64,000 nucleotides of DNA, from NCBI RefSeq assembly GCF_006782915.1, contig NZ_VCNP01000043.1:1-64000 (forward strand), written 5' to 3'. Made by a program: the position numbers and the translations under genes. Positions 24,791 to 33,685 of the stretch are shown one piece after another (position 1 is the first letter of the stretch; the number at the start of each line of letters is the position of its first letter). The stretch comes from Streptomyces calvus (GTDB taxonomy: Bacteria > Actinomycetota > Actinomycetes > Streptomycetales > Streptomycetaceae). Below the pieces are notes generated by a model. It did not search any database, had not been told where the DNA came from, and saw only the letters and a program-made list of their open reading frames with translations.

Positions 24791-25756
24791 TCAGGCCACG
24801 CGGCGCGCCTGGTACTCCGCGATCTCCGTCATCGGCGGGCGCTCCTCGGTGTCGACGGAGTACGTGCGGGGTTCGAAGGCGTCGCCCGAGCGCTCGAACT
24901 GGGTGAGGGACGGCCGGATCAGATGGCCGCGGGCCAGGCGGAGCTGGGCGGTGCGGTAGATCGCGGCGGCCATCCGGCCGAGGGCCTGCCCGTCCTGGTG
25001 GCGGTGCCTGCGCACCCCGACGTCCACCTGGGCCAGGGCGTCGAGGCCCACCAGGTGCAGCGCGTCGACCAGCATGCCGAGCTCGACGCCGTACCCGACG
25101 GGGAAGGGCAGCTGTTCCAGCAGGGTGCGGCGGGCCGCGTACTCGCCGCCGAGCGGCTGGACGAAGCCGGCCAGCCGGGGCCAGTGCATGTTCAGCAGCG
25201 GGCGGGCCATCAGCTCCGTGACCCGGCCGCCCTGGCCGGCCGCCGTGCCGCCGGGACCGTCGGACACCGTGAGCGGGCGGTCGTACATCGCCTTGACCAG
25301 GTGCACGTCCGGCTCGGTGAGCAGCGGGCCGACGATGCCGGTGACGAAGTCGGAGGAGAAGTCCCGCAGGTCCGCGTCGACGAAGCAGACGATGTCGCCG
25401 GACGTGACCAGCAGCGAACGCCACAACACCTCGCCCTTGCCGGGCACCGCCGGGATGCGCGGCAGGATCGCGTCCCGGTGCACCACCGTCGCGCCCGCCG
25501 CCGCCGCGCGCTCCGCGGTGCGGTCGGTGGAGCCGGAGTCGACCACCACGACCTCGTCGACCAGCGGGGCCCCGACCACCAGATCGCGCCGGATGACCGA
25601 CACGATCTCGCCGACCGTCGCCTCCTCGTTGAGCGCGGGCAGCACCACGCTCACCGTCTGACCCGTGGCCCGTTTCGCGGCCAGGACCCGGTGGAGCGGC
25701 CGGTCGGCCACCGACCAGGAACGGTCGGTCAGCCAGCGCTCGACTTCTTCCAGCAC
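24791..25756 (-). CDS. gpgS: Glucosyl-3-phosphoglycerate synthase-like glycosyltransferase
   Basis: The 321-residue GT81/GT2-type transferase has VVLPALNEEATVGEIV, VVVVDSGSTDRTAERA, PGKGEVLWRSL, the metal-binding FVDADLRDFS and MHWPRLAGFVQPLGGEYAAR. These match GpgS enzymes that transfer glucose from NDP-glucose to 3-phosphoglycerate, the first step to glucosylglycerate. Glucosylglycerate is an osmolyte and, in mycobacteria, the methylglucose polysaccharide primer. A GpgP phosphatase is not evident nearby. The gene lies upstream of otsA on the same strand (60-bp gap), so one operon may make both solutes. Confidence 0.87.
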   Translation of the reverse strand: MLEEVERWLTDRSWSVADRPLHRVLAAKRATGQTVSVVLPALNEEATVGEIVSVIRRDLVVGAPLVDEVVVVDSGSTDRTAERAAAAGATVVHRDAILPRIPAVPGKGEVLWRSLLVTSGDIVCFVDADLRDFSSDFVTGIVGPLLTEPDVHLVKAMYDRPLTVSDGPGGTAAGQGGRVTELMARPLLNMHWPRLAGFVQPLGGEYAARRTLLEQLPFPVGYGVELGMLVDALHLVGLDALAQVDVGVRRHRHQDGQALGRMAAAIYRTAQLRLARGHLIRPSLTQFERSGDAFEPRTYSVDTEERPPMTEIAEYQARRVA

Positions 25757-25895
25757 GGTCCCCGGCTCCTCACTGGCCTGTGATCCATCTCGCGGTTCGG
25801 ACGGCTATCTCCACCATGCAGGCCTTCGGTTACAGTCTTGAACAACGCCGATGACCACCGCATGCCGGGGTCGTGGCGCCGACAACTGAACACCG

Positions 25896-26039
25896 CTCAT
25901 CCAGAGGGGCAGAGGGACACGGCCCGATGAAGCCCCGGCAACCCTCCAGTCGGTTCTTGTCACACGGACGTGGCGAGGCTCCCGACTAGGGAAGGTGCCA
26001 AATCCGTCTCACGGCGAGATGCGTCGTGAGGAAGATGAG
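25896..26039 (+). promoter_or_regulatory. SAM-I (S-box) riboswitch
   Basis: The leader carries the canonical S-box core: P1 5' strand CTCATC (25896-25901), CAGAGGG, the kink-turn/pseudoknot segment GGCCCGATGAAGCCCCGGCA, then GGAAGGTGCCAAATCC and the P1 3' strand GATGAG (26034-26039). P1 runs directly into the AGGAGAAAGG ribosome site of the downstream gene (ATG 26060). SAM binding would therefore most simply hide the ribosome site rather than act through a terminator, and no terminator hairpin is visible. Confidence 0.93.
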
Positions 26040-26059
26040 GAGAAAGGGCCTCGCCTCAC

Positions 26060-27358
26060 ATGGCTGTGCAGACCGTTGCAAGCACCACCGACTCCGCCGC
26101 CGGCACCTCCGTCGACCTGGGCCCCGCCGCCGCGCTCTCCTGCCGCGAATGCGGGCACCGCGTCCCCCTCGGCCCCGTCTTCGCCTGCGAGGAGTGTTTC
26201 GGCCCGCTGGAGATCGCCTACGACTTCTCGGCCTACGACACCGAGGAGCTCCGCAAGCGGATCGAGGCGGGCCCCGCGAACATCTGGCGCTACGCGCCGC
26301 TGCTGCCCGTCCCGGCGGACGTGGCCACCAAGCCGAACCTCAACCCCGGCTGGACCAAGCTCGTCAAGGCCGACAACCTCGCCCGCGAACTCGGCGTCGA
26401 CGCCGGCAAGCTGTTCGTGAAGGACGACTCCGGCAACCCGACGCACTCCTTCAAGGACCGCGTGGTCGCCCAGGCCCTGGAAGCGGCCCGCGCCTTCGGC
26501 TTCACCACCCTGTCCTGCTCCTCCACCGGCAACCTGGCCGGCGCGGTCGGCGCCGCCGCCGCGCGGGCCGGCTTCCGCTCCTGCGTGTTCATCCCGCACG
26601 ACCTGGAGCAGGGCAAGGTCGTCATGGCCGCCGTCTACGGCGGCGAGCTGGTCGGCATCGAAGGCAACTACGACGACGTGAACCGCTTCTGCTCCGAGCT
26701 GATCGGCGACCCGGCCGGCGAGGGCTGGGGCTTCGTCAACGTCAACCTGCGGCCGTACTACGCCGAGGGCTCCAAGACGCTGGCGTACGAGATCTGCGAG
26801 CAGCTCGGCTGGCAGCTGCCGGACCAGATTGTCGTCCCGATCGCCTCCGGCTCCCAGCTCACGAAGATCGACAAGGGTCTGCAGGAGCTGATCAAGCTCG
26901 GTCTTGTCGAGGACAGGCCGTACAAGATCTTCGGTGCGCAGGCCGAGGGCTGCTCGCCGGTGTCCACCGCGTACAAGGCCGGTCACGACGTCGTGCGCCC
27001 GCAGAAGCCGAACACCATCGCCAAGTCGCTGGCGATCGGCAACCCGGCGGACGGGCCGTACGTGCTCGACATCGCGCGGCGCACCGGTGGCGCGGTGGAG
27101 GACGTGACGGACGAGCAGGTCGTCGACGCGATCAAGTTGCTCGCCCGGACGGAAGGGATCTTCGCGGAGACCGCGGGCGGTGTCACGGTCGGCGTGACCA
27201 GGAAGCTGCTGGAGAGCGGTGCGCTGGACCCGTCGCTGACGACGGTCGTCCTCAACACGGGCGACGGTCTGAAGACGCTGGACGCGGTGGCGGGTACGGG
27301 ACTCACGGCGACGATCCGTCCCAGCCTCGACTCCTTCCGCGAGGCCGGTCTCGCGTGA
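26060..27358 (+). CDS. thrC: Threonine synthase family PLP enzyme
   Basis: The 432-residue fold-type II PLP enzyme has Lys132 in GNPTHSFKDR as Schiff-base lysine, CSSTGNLAGAVGAAAA for the PLP phosphate region, and an N-terminal zinc-ribbon-like segment (C28xxC31...C43xxC46) as in plant-type threonine synthases. The family converts O-phosphohomoserine to threonine. A SAM-I riboswitch upstream and a sulfur-carrier gene 84 bp downstream are unusual for threonine synthesis. They suggest a homocysteine-forming reaction on O-phosphohomoserine instead (inference). From memory, S. coelicolor has another thrC next to hom and thrB, so this would be a paralog. Confidence 0.88.
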   Translation: MAVQTVASTTDSAAGTSVDLGPAAALSCRECGHRVPLGPVFACEECFGPLEIAYDFSAYDTEELRKRIEAGPANIWRYAPLLPVPADVATKPNLNPGWTKLVKADNLARELGVDAGKLFVKDDSGNPTHSFKDRVVAQALEAARAFGFTTLSCSSTGNLAGAVGAAAARAGFRSCVFIPHDLEQGKVVMAAVYGGELVGIEGNYDDVNRFCSELIGDPAGEGWGFVNVNLRPYYAEGSKTLAYEICEQLGWQLPDQIVVPIASGSQLTKIDKGLQELIKLGLVEDRPYKIFGAQAEGCSPVSTAYKAGHDVVRPQKPNTIAKSLAIGNPADGPYVLDIARRTGGAVEDVTDEQVVDAIKLLARTEGIFAETAGGVTVGVTRKLLESGALDPSLTTVVLNTGDGLKTLDAVAGTGLTATIRPSLDSFREAGLA

Positions 27359-27442
27359 CCGTCGTCTGTTCGCTCGTCCACGGGCCGGTGGGGCCGGTCG
27401 CCCCCCGCGTCCCCGCTGTCTCATCCGACCGGAGGTTCTGAA

Positions 27443-27718
27443 GTGAGCGTTACTGTCCGCATCCCGACCATCCTGCGCACCTACACCGGTGGGCAGTCCG
27501 AGGTGAGCGCCGAGGGCGCCACGCTGGGCGAGGTCATCGAGGACCTGGAGAAGAACCACACCGGGATCGCCGCCCGGGTCCTGGACGACCAGGGCAAGCT
27601 GCGCCGGTTCGTCAACGTCTACGTCAACGACGACGACGTCCGCTTCGAGCAGGGCCTGCAGACGGCGACCCCGGACGGCGCCGGTGTCTCCATCATCCCG
27701 GCGGTCGCCGGCGGCTGA
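27443..27718 (+). CDS. MoaD/ThiS/CysO-like sulfur carrier protein
   Basis: The 91-residue beta-grasp protein ends in Gly-Gly (IIPAVAGG), the site that is adenylated and thiocarboxylated by an MoeB/ThiF-type E1 enzyme. Internal motifs VRIPTILRTYTGG and RFVNVYVNDDDVRFEQGL match CysO/MoaD. GTG 27443 has GGAGG about eight nt upstream. It probably lies in one operon with the preceding PLP enzyme, the usual arrangement for CysO-type sulfur donors and their synthase. A set of inverted repeats and a terminator follow. Confidence 0.88.
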   Translation: MSVTVRIPTILRTYTGGQSEVSAEGATLGEVIEDLEKNHTGIAARVLDDQGKLRRFVNVYVNDDDVRFEQGLQTATPDGAGVSIIPAVAGG

Positions 27719-27720
27719 TC

Positions 27721-27755
27721 ATTACCTTCGGTAATGACCGTTACCGAACGTTCGG
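27721..27755. other. Overlapping palindromes after the sulfur carrier gene
   Basis: Immediately after the stop codon lie ATTACC-TTC-GGTAAT (27721-27735), GGTAA-TGACCG-TTACC (27730-27745), which shares an arm with the first, and the perfect 12-bp palindrome CCGAACGTTCGG (27744-27755). The first two hairpins are mutually exclusive in RNA. Confidence 0.6.
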
Positions 27756-27760
27756 GGAAC

Positions 27761-27791
27761 TGCCCCCTCCGTGAGAGAAGCGGAGGGGGCA
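27761..27791 (+). terminator. Terminator of the thrC-sulfur carrier operon
   Basis: TGCCCCCTCCG (27761-27771) and its exact complement (27781-27791) form an 11-bp stem with a 9-nt loop, 43 nt after the stop codon. Confidence 0.8.
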
Positions 27792-28148
27792 ATTCCATGG
27801 GATTGAGCACGGTAGAGTTGGGGAACGCGGTCCCGACCCCCTGATCGGGAACCTTGAATTCCTGCCGCCCGTCCGACTGGATGTAGCCAAAGTGTGGGCG
27901 TCTTTCGCGGCATTTGTGGCCTTTGTGTGGCCCGACTTGCCCTGAATTCAGGCGAATTCTCGCCATATTCCGGACCGGCGTCGTCCAGATTTCTCGTCCG
28001 ATTGACCTGTTGCAGACGGCAGTTGGACAGATACATTCGGCCGCGGTCGACGCGTTCCGGCGCACGCCCCCAACCGTTGGGGGGTGAGGTCTGACCCGGA
28101 TCCGCGAAGTGTGGATCTGTGCAAGGGCCAGTAATAGGGGAGTTAGGC
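27792..28148 (+). promoter_or_regulatory. Promoter and long leader region of the cold-shock gene
   Basis: This 357-bp segment without ORFs is markedly less GC-rich than the rest of the window (for example 27900-28040). It lies between the operon terminator and the cold-shock start. A long structured 5' leader is typical of cold-shock genes; the transcription start cannot be placed from sequence. Confidence 0.45.
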
Positions 28149-28352
28149 ATGGCTCAGGGCACCGTCAAGTGGTTCAACGCGGAGAAGGGGTACGGCTTCA
28201 TCGCGGTCGACGGTGGTGCGGATGTTTTCGTCCACTACAGTGCGATCCAGATGGACGGCTACCGCACCCTGGAAGAGGGCCAGCGGGTCGAGTTCGAGAT
28301 CTCGCAGGGCCAGAAGGGCCCGCAGGCCGACATGGTTCGCGTCACCGCCTGA
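28149..28352 (+). CDS. Cold-shock protein (CspA family)
   Basis: The 67-residue OB-fold protein contains RNP1 KGYGFI and RNP2 VFVHYSAI, as well as GTVKWFNAEKG. It binds single-stranded RNA and DNA and acts as an RNA chaperone; many Streptomyces copies are constitutive and abundant. ATG 28149 starts the canonical 67-residue form (AATAGGGGAGTTAGGC upstream contains GGGGAG). A 19-bp-stem terminator follows. Confidence 0.95.
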   Translation: MAQGTVKWFNAEKGYGFIAVDGGADVFVHYSAIQMDGYRTLEEGQRVEFEISQGQKGPQADMVRVTA

Positions 28353-28383
28353 ACGCGCTACCAGCCGCAAGGAATCTTTCTGC

Positions 28384-28424
28384 CGGTGAAGGGCCCGCAC
28401 CCGAGGGGTGCGGGCCCTTCACCG
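28384..28424 (+). terminator. Strong terminator after the cold-shock gene
   Basis: A perfect 19-bp stem (CGGTGAAGGGCCCGCACCC and its complement) with a 3-nt loop lies 32 nt after the stop. It separates the cold-shock unit from groEL2. Confidence 0.9.
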
Positions 28425-28499
28425 TGTTCGCGCGCGGCGGAGCGCCCAGGTCGGCCCCCCGGCACCGCCCGGAAACGGCTCCCGCTTCGCGGGCGCGCC

Positions 28500-28525
28500 T
28501 TGCACTCGGGAGGGGCGAGTGCTAA
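28500..28525. promoter_or_regulatory. CIRCE element 1 upstream of groEL2
   Basis: TTGCACTC-N9-GAGTGCTAA matches the CIRCE consensus TTAGCACTC-N9-GAGTGCTAA, with one base missing in the left arm. CIRCE is bound by the heat-shock repressor HrcA. Confidence 0.8.
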
Positions 28526-28533
28526 TCATTGCG

Positions 28534-28560
28534 TTAGCACTCTGAAGGTGAGAGTGACAA
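28534..28560. promoter_or_regulatory. CIRCE element 2 upstream of groEL2
   Basis: TTAGCACTC-N9-GAGTGACAA has a perfect left arm and a right arm with two mismatches. It lies 8 bp from element 1. The right arm of element 1 and the left arm of element 2 themselves form a perfect 9-bp inverted repeat with an 8-bp spacer. Confidence 0.85.
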
Positions 28561-28688
28561 CGTAAGGACCGGGTCGGTGAGGCCCGCGGGCCAGTGGGGC
28601 AAGGAACCACAGGGTCCTGCGAGCCGTCCGTCGCGGGCGCGGGCGCGGTCCGAAGGAATCACCCCCAGTCCTGGAGGGACCACTTCAC

Positions 28689-30311
<1,623 letters not shown>

Positions 30312-30343
30312 TCCTTCCGAGGATCGGATCCGTCCGTCGCGTA

Positions 30344-30386
30344 CCGAGGGCGGCACTCCCTGTTCGACAGGGGGTGCCGCCCTCGG
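30344..30386. terminator. Bidirectional terminator after groEL2
   Basis: A 20-bp stem (30344-30363 with 30367-30386, one T-G pair) with loop TCG starts 32 nt after groEL2. The convergent small gene ends at 30392, so it may serve both strands. Confidence 0.88.
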
Positions 30387-30391
30387 GCGTG

Positions 30392-30751
30392 TCAGGAGAC
30401 GCACCAGGGCACGCGGCACACGTGCGGTTCCGCGCCCTCCGGGCACAGGCCGCGCAGCACCGCCTTGCGGACGGCGCGCCAGGTGCGCAGCGAGCACACC
30501 AGCCGGACGCGCAGCTCGACCGGTTCGCGCCCGCCGGCGTCGTGGCCCGGGTGCTCCAGGGCCCACTGCTCCGCCAGGTCGTCGTAGAGGTGCGCGGTCG
30601 CCGTCGAGCTGCCGGGCAGGACGCGCAGGACGGTCCGCTCCACGAGCCGGGCGCGCCGCGCCGCCACGGCCTCGTCCACGAGCGCACCCGCCCACGCCAG
30701 TCCCGCCTCGTCCGCGTACAGGCCGAGGCGCAGGGTGCGGGTCCGGCTCAT
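30392..30751 (-). CDS. Hypothetical protein
   Basis: The 119-residue protein is Arg/Ala/Leu-rich, with four cysteines of which three cluster near the end (LCPEGAEPHVCRVPWCVS). There is no signal peptide or membrane helix. The composition suggests a small helical protein with a possible metal site. I do not recognise the family. ATG 30751 is the only good start. It converges on groEL2 across a shared terminator. Confidence 0.6.
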   Translation of the reverse strand: MSRTRTLRLGLYADEAGLAWAGALVDEAVAARRARLVERTVLRVLPGSSTATAHLYDDLAEQWALEHPGHDAGGREPVELRVRLVCSLRTWRAVRKAVLRGLCPEGAEPHVCRVPWCVS

Positions 30752-30962
30752 GCGGTGCCGGTCCGGAGGCGCGCGGCGGTCATGCCGGTCATCGTGCGCC
30801 CGATGCGTCCGCCGGTGCCAGAGGTTTTCTTGCGGTGATCGGGATCACACACGGGTGACCGCGGGTCGACGGAATGTCTTCCGCCGCATCCCCGTTGGCG
30901 TGGGAGGTGCATTCGATGCATACGCACATACCAATCGGTACCCCCCGATAAGGAGCCCCCAC

Positions 30963-32093
30963 GTGACCGTCACCGCTTCGGACACCGCGGCCCGAGCCGC
31001 CGCCATCCTGTCCCGGCCCGCCGTGATCAACGGCCTGACCGTCCCCAACCGCATCGCCATGGCGCCGATGACCCGCATGTTCTCGCCGGGCGGCGTGCCC
31101 GGTGAGGACGTCGTGTCGTACTACTCCCGCCGTGCCGCCGCCGGTGTCGGACTGATCGTCACCGAGGGCACGTACGTCGGCCACGAGTCCGCCGGGCAGA
31201 GCGACCGGGTGCCGCGGTTCCACGGGGAGGAGCAGCTGGCGGGCTGGGCGAAGGTCGCCGAGGCGGTGCACGCGGCGGGCGGCACGATCGTGCCGCAGCT
31301 GTGGCACATCGGCATGGTCCGCGAGCAGGGCCAGGCGCCCTACCCGGACGCCCCGGCGGTCGGCCCGTCCGGTGTGCGCACGGACGGCACCGAGGGCAAG
31401 GGCAAGGCGATGACGCAGGGCGACATCGACGCGGTCGTCGCCGCGTTCGCCCAGGCCGCCGCCGACGCCGAGCGCATCGGCTTCGACGGCGTCGAGCTGC
31501 ACGGCGCCCACGGCTACCTCATCGACCAGTTCCTGTGGGCCGGCACCAACCGCCGCACCGACGCCTACGGCGGCGACCCGGTCGCCCGCGCCACGTTCGC
31601 GGCGGAGATCGTCGCGGCCGTGCGCGAGCGGGTCTCGCCGGAGTTCCCCGTGATCTTCCGCTACTCGCAGTGGAAGCAGGACGCCTACGACGCGCGCCTC
31701 GCCGAGACGCCCCAGGAGCTGGAGGCGATCCTCGCCCCGCTCGCCGCGGCCGGCGTCGACGCCTTCCACGCCTCCACGCGCCGCTACTGGACCCCCGAGT
31801 TCGACGGCTCCGACCTGAACCTGGCCGGCTGGACGAAGAAGCTGACCGGCAAGCCCGCGATCACGGTCGGCTCGGTCGGCCTGAACGGCGAGTTCCTCAA
31901 GGCGTTCCAGGGGGAGGGCGCCGAGCTGGGCGACCTCGACAACCTGCTGGACCGCATGGAGCGCGACGAGTTCGACCTCGTCGCCGTGGGCCGCGCGCTG
32001 CTCCAGGACCCGCAGTGGGCGGCCAAGGTCCTGGCCGGCCGCTTCGACGAACTGGCGCCGTACGACGCGGCGTCCCTGCAGACCCTGAGCTGA
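30963..32093 (+). CDS. NADH:flavin oxidoreductase (Old Yellow Enzyme family)
   Basis: The 376-residue TIM-barrel flavoprotein has NRIAMAPMTRMFSPGG (FMN-binding strand 1), IVPQLWHIG, and FDGVELHGAHGYLIDQFL followed by NRRTDAYGG. It also has ITVGSVGL and FDLVAVGRALLQDP at the FMN phosphate site. OYE enzymes reduce activated alkenes with NAD(P)H; physiological substrates are usually unknown. GTG 30963 has AAGGAG ten nt upstream. The short inverted repeat TACC-AATC-GGTA near 30931-30942 may be a regulator site. Confidence 0.88.
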   Translation: MTVTASDTAARAAAILSRPAVINGLTVPNRIAMAPMTRMFSPGGVPGEDVVSYYSRRAAAGVGLIVTEGTYVGHESAGQSDRVPRFHGEEQLAGWAKVAEAVHAAGGTIVPQLWHIGMVREQGQAPYPDAPAVGPSGVRTDGTEGKGKAMTQGDIDAVVAAFAQAAADAERIGFDGVELHGAHGYLIDQFLWAGTNRRTDAYGGDPVARATFAAEIVAAVRERVSPEFPVIFRYSQWKQDAYDARLAETPQELEAILAPLAAAGVDAFHASTRRYWTPEFDGSDLNLAGWTKKLTGKPAITVGSVGLNGEFLKAFQGEGAELGDLDNLLDRMERDEFDLVAVGRALLQDPQWAAKVLAGRFDELAPYDAASLQTLS

Positions 32094-32171
32094 CGACCGG
32101 GGCCGGGCGCCTCCCGACTCCGGGGGAGCCGCCCGGTGCGCACGGCACGCCGGTGCCGCGGGGCGGGCCGG

Positions 32172-33104
32172 TCAGGGATCCAGCGGCAGCGCCACCTGCT
32201 CCGCGGCCTGTCCCAGGTACGTGTACTCGGTGGCGCGTGCGATGCCGACGGCATCCAGGCGTTGCCTGAACCGAATCCGGAAGTGGACGTTGTCCCCGAG
32301 GACCGGGCGCATGCGGATCAGGACTTCGGGGTCCTCGAAGTGGACGTCGTAGGCGGGAGCGTTCTTGGCGGTGCCCGTCTTCACCTTGACCCAGCCGCTC
32401 TCCCGCAGTTCCGTGATGCGGCCGGAGACGGTGATCTCCTGGTCGCGGGGCCGGGTGCCACGAAGACGCCCGACGTACTGCCGGCCGCGTTCGCCGAGCC
32501 GTGCGCTGCGCATGCCCCCGTTCGCGTCGTACCAGGTCACGTCCAGGTCCAGGGCGTACTTGTCCAGCGCGCGTGCCACGGCGTCCACGGAGTCGAAGAG
32601 CCGGGACCACTCGCGGATGTCCTCCTCGGACTCCAGTGCGTCCAGGAGCCTGGTGAAGGTCTGCATGCCGGTGCTCGTGGCAGAGGTGGCGGGAGCGTCC
32701 AGCGCCGGCTCGTCCGGTGCGTACGCCGCAGCGACGGGGCGGGCGTGGATCACGGTGCTGCCCGCCGAGAGGCCGGTGAGCTCCAACTGGACCGGGGTCC
32801 CTGCCGCGGCCGAGACGGCCTTCTCGACGGGGTCGAGGAGAGCGTCGCCCCACTGGAAGCGCAGGGCGCCGCCCTCGGTGTCCGGGCCGGTGAGCCGGAG
32901 TCGTAGTTCCTCGTCCAGGTGGGCGTTCGGCTCGTACTGCCGTGCGGCCGCCAGTCGACTTGCCCGGTGGTCGGCCTCGACCGCGTCGTCGTCCCGCTCT
33001 TCCGTCCCCATCTCCTCCAGGAGCCGCTGTGCGCGGGCGGTGGCGTTCGGGTCGTTCCGGAGCAGGGCGCGCCTGCGTTCGCGCCAGCTGTCGCCGGTCG
33101 TCAC
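32172..33104 (-). CDS. Unknown protein, partner of the DUF6932-like gene
   Basis: The 310-residue soluble protein is not recognised. It has an Arg/Glu-rich helical N-terminus (1-60), a central mixed region (80-135), and a helical segment (about 145-185, MQTFTRLLDALESEEDIREW...). The C-terminal part is beta-rich (about 215-300, TVSGRITELRESGWVKVKTG and VHFRIRFRQRLDAVGI) and could be a small OB- or SH3-like barrel. GTG 33104 overlaps the upstream gene's TGA by four bases (GTGA) and has GGAGG ten nt ahead, so the two genes are translationally coupled and probably encode partners. Confidence 0.6.
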   Translation of the reverse strand: MTTGDSWRERRRALLRNDPNATARAQRLLEEMGTEERDDDAVEADHRASRLAAARQYEPNAHLDEELRLRLTGPDTEGGALRFQWGDALLDPVEKAVSAAAGTPVQLELTGLSAGSTVIHARPVAAAYAPDEPALDAPATSATSTGMQTFTRLLDALESEEDIREWSRLFDSVDAVARALDKYALDLDVTWYDANGGMRSARLGERGRQYVGRLRGTRPRDQEITVSGRITELRESGWVKVKTGTAKNAPAYDVHFEDPEVLIRMRPVLGDNVHFRIRFRQRLDAVGIARATEYTYLGQAAEQVALPLDP

Positions 33105-33685
33105 AGTCGCACCTCCAGGTACCCGCGTGCCGGGACGGCACTGGCCTCGGACGGAGAGCGGTCCGCCTGGTCAGGCAGCCGGCACCGCTGCCACCAGTCG
33201 TCCCACACCCCTCTGTGCATGAAGTATGTCCGTTCCTCGGCGGTCATGTGCTCCGGCCGGAAGACGTGCCCCACCGGTTGGTATCCGACTCTGACCGGGG
33301 AGACACCGTATTTCCGTCTGATGCTGTCCCTGCTCTTGAACGCATCGGTCAGCCACTTCGAGCCCGGCCTGCCGCGGACCGCTCGTTCGGCCCGGACGTC
33401 GATCAGGAGGGTGGCGTCGATGTTGCCGGGGTCGACCTTCGTGCTGACGAAGCTGCCGCCGAGCCACAGCCTGTGGATGAGCGGGAGACCCTGGAGGACG
33501 TCGTGGTAGGTGTCCTCCAAGGTCAGGAAGCGATCGAGATAGTCGTGCAGTCCGTCCCACAGGCCGGTCCGGGTGGCCGAGTCCGCGAACTCCGGCGCGC
33601 TGACCAGTAGCGATTCGGCGTCCCCGAAGGAGACCGAGAAGCGGCCCAGCGGGAGGAAGCCGGTGACGGTGAAGGAGGGCAGCAC
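33101..33685 (-). CDS. DUF6932-like protein with nucleotidyltransferase-fold signature
   Basis: The 194-residue protein begins LPSFTVTGFLPLG and has HRLWLGGSFVSTKVDPGNID (71-90) followed by ATLLIDV. The pattern G-G-S-F...P-x-x-I-D recalls the minimal nucleotidyltransferase fold and the DUF6932 family, where the position before ID is usually Asp; here it is Asn89. Asp90 and Asp96 could still act in metal binding. A Trp/Arg-rich end (HRGVWDDWWQRCR) follows. It is the first gene of a coupled two-gene operon. Toxin-antitoxin or defence roles have been considered for related folds but are unproven here. Confidence 0.6.
   Translation of the reverse strand: MLPSFTVTGFLPLGRFSVSFGDAESLLVSAPEFADSATRTGLWDGLHDYLDRFLTLEDTYHDVLQGLPLIHRLWLGGSFVSTKVDPGNIDATLLIDVRAERAVRGRPGSKWLTDAFKSRDSIRRKYGVSPVRVGYQPVGHVFRPEHMTAEERTYFMHRGVWDDWWQRCRLPDQADRSPSEASAVPARGYLEVRL

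Noticed and set aside
28517..28542. Single inverted CIRCE-like repeat GAGTGCTAA-N8-TTAGCACTC as a separate operator
   Set aside because: Orientation is opposite to the consensus; it arises from the adjacent arms of two proper CIRCE elements.
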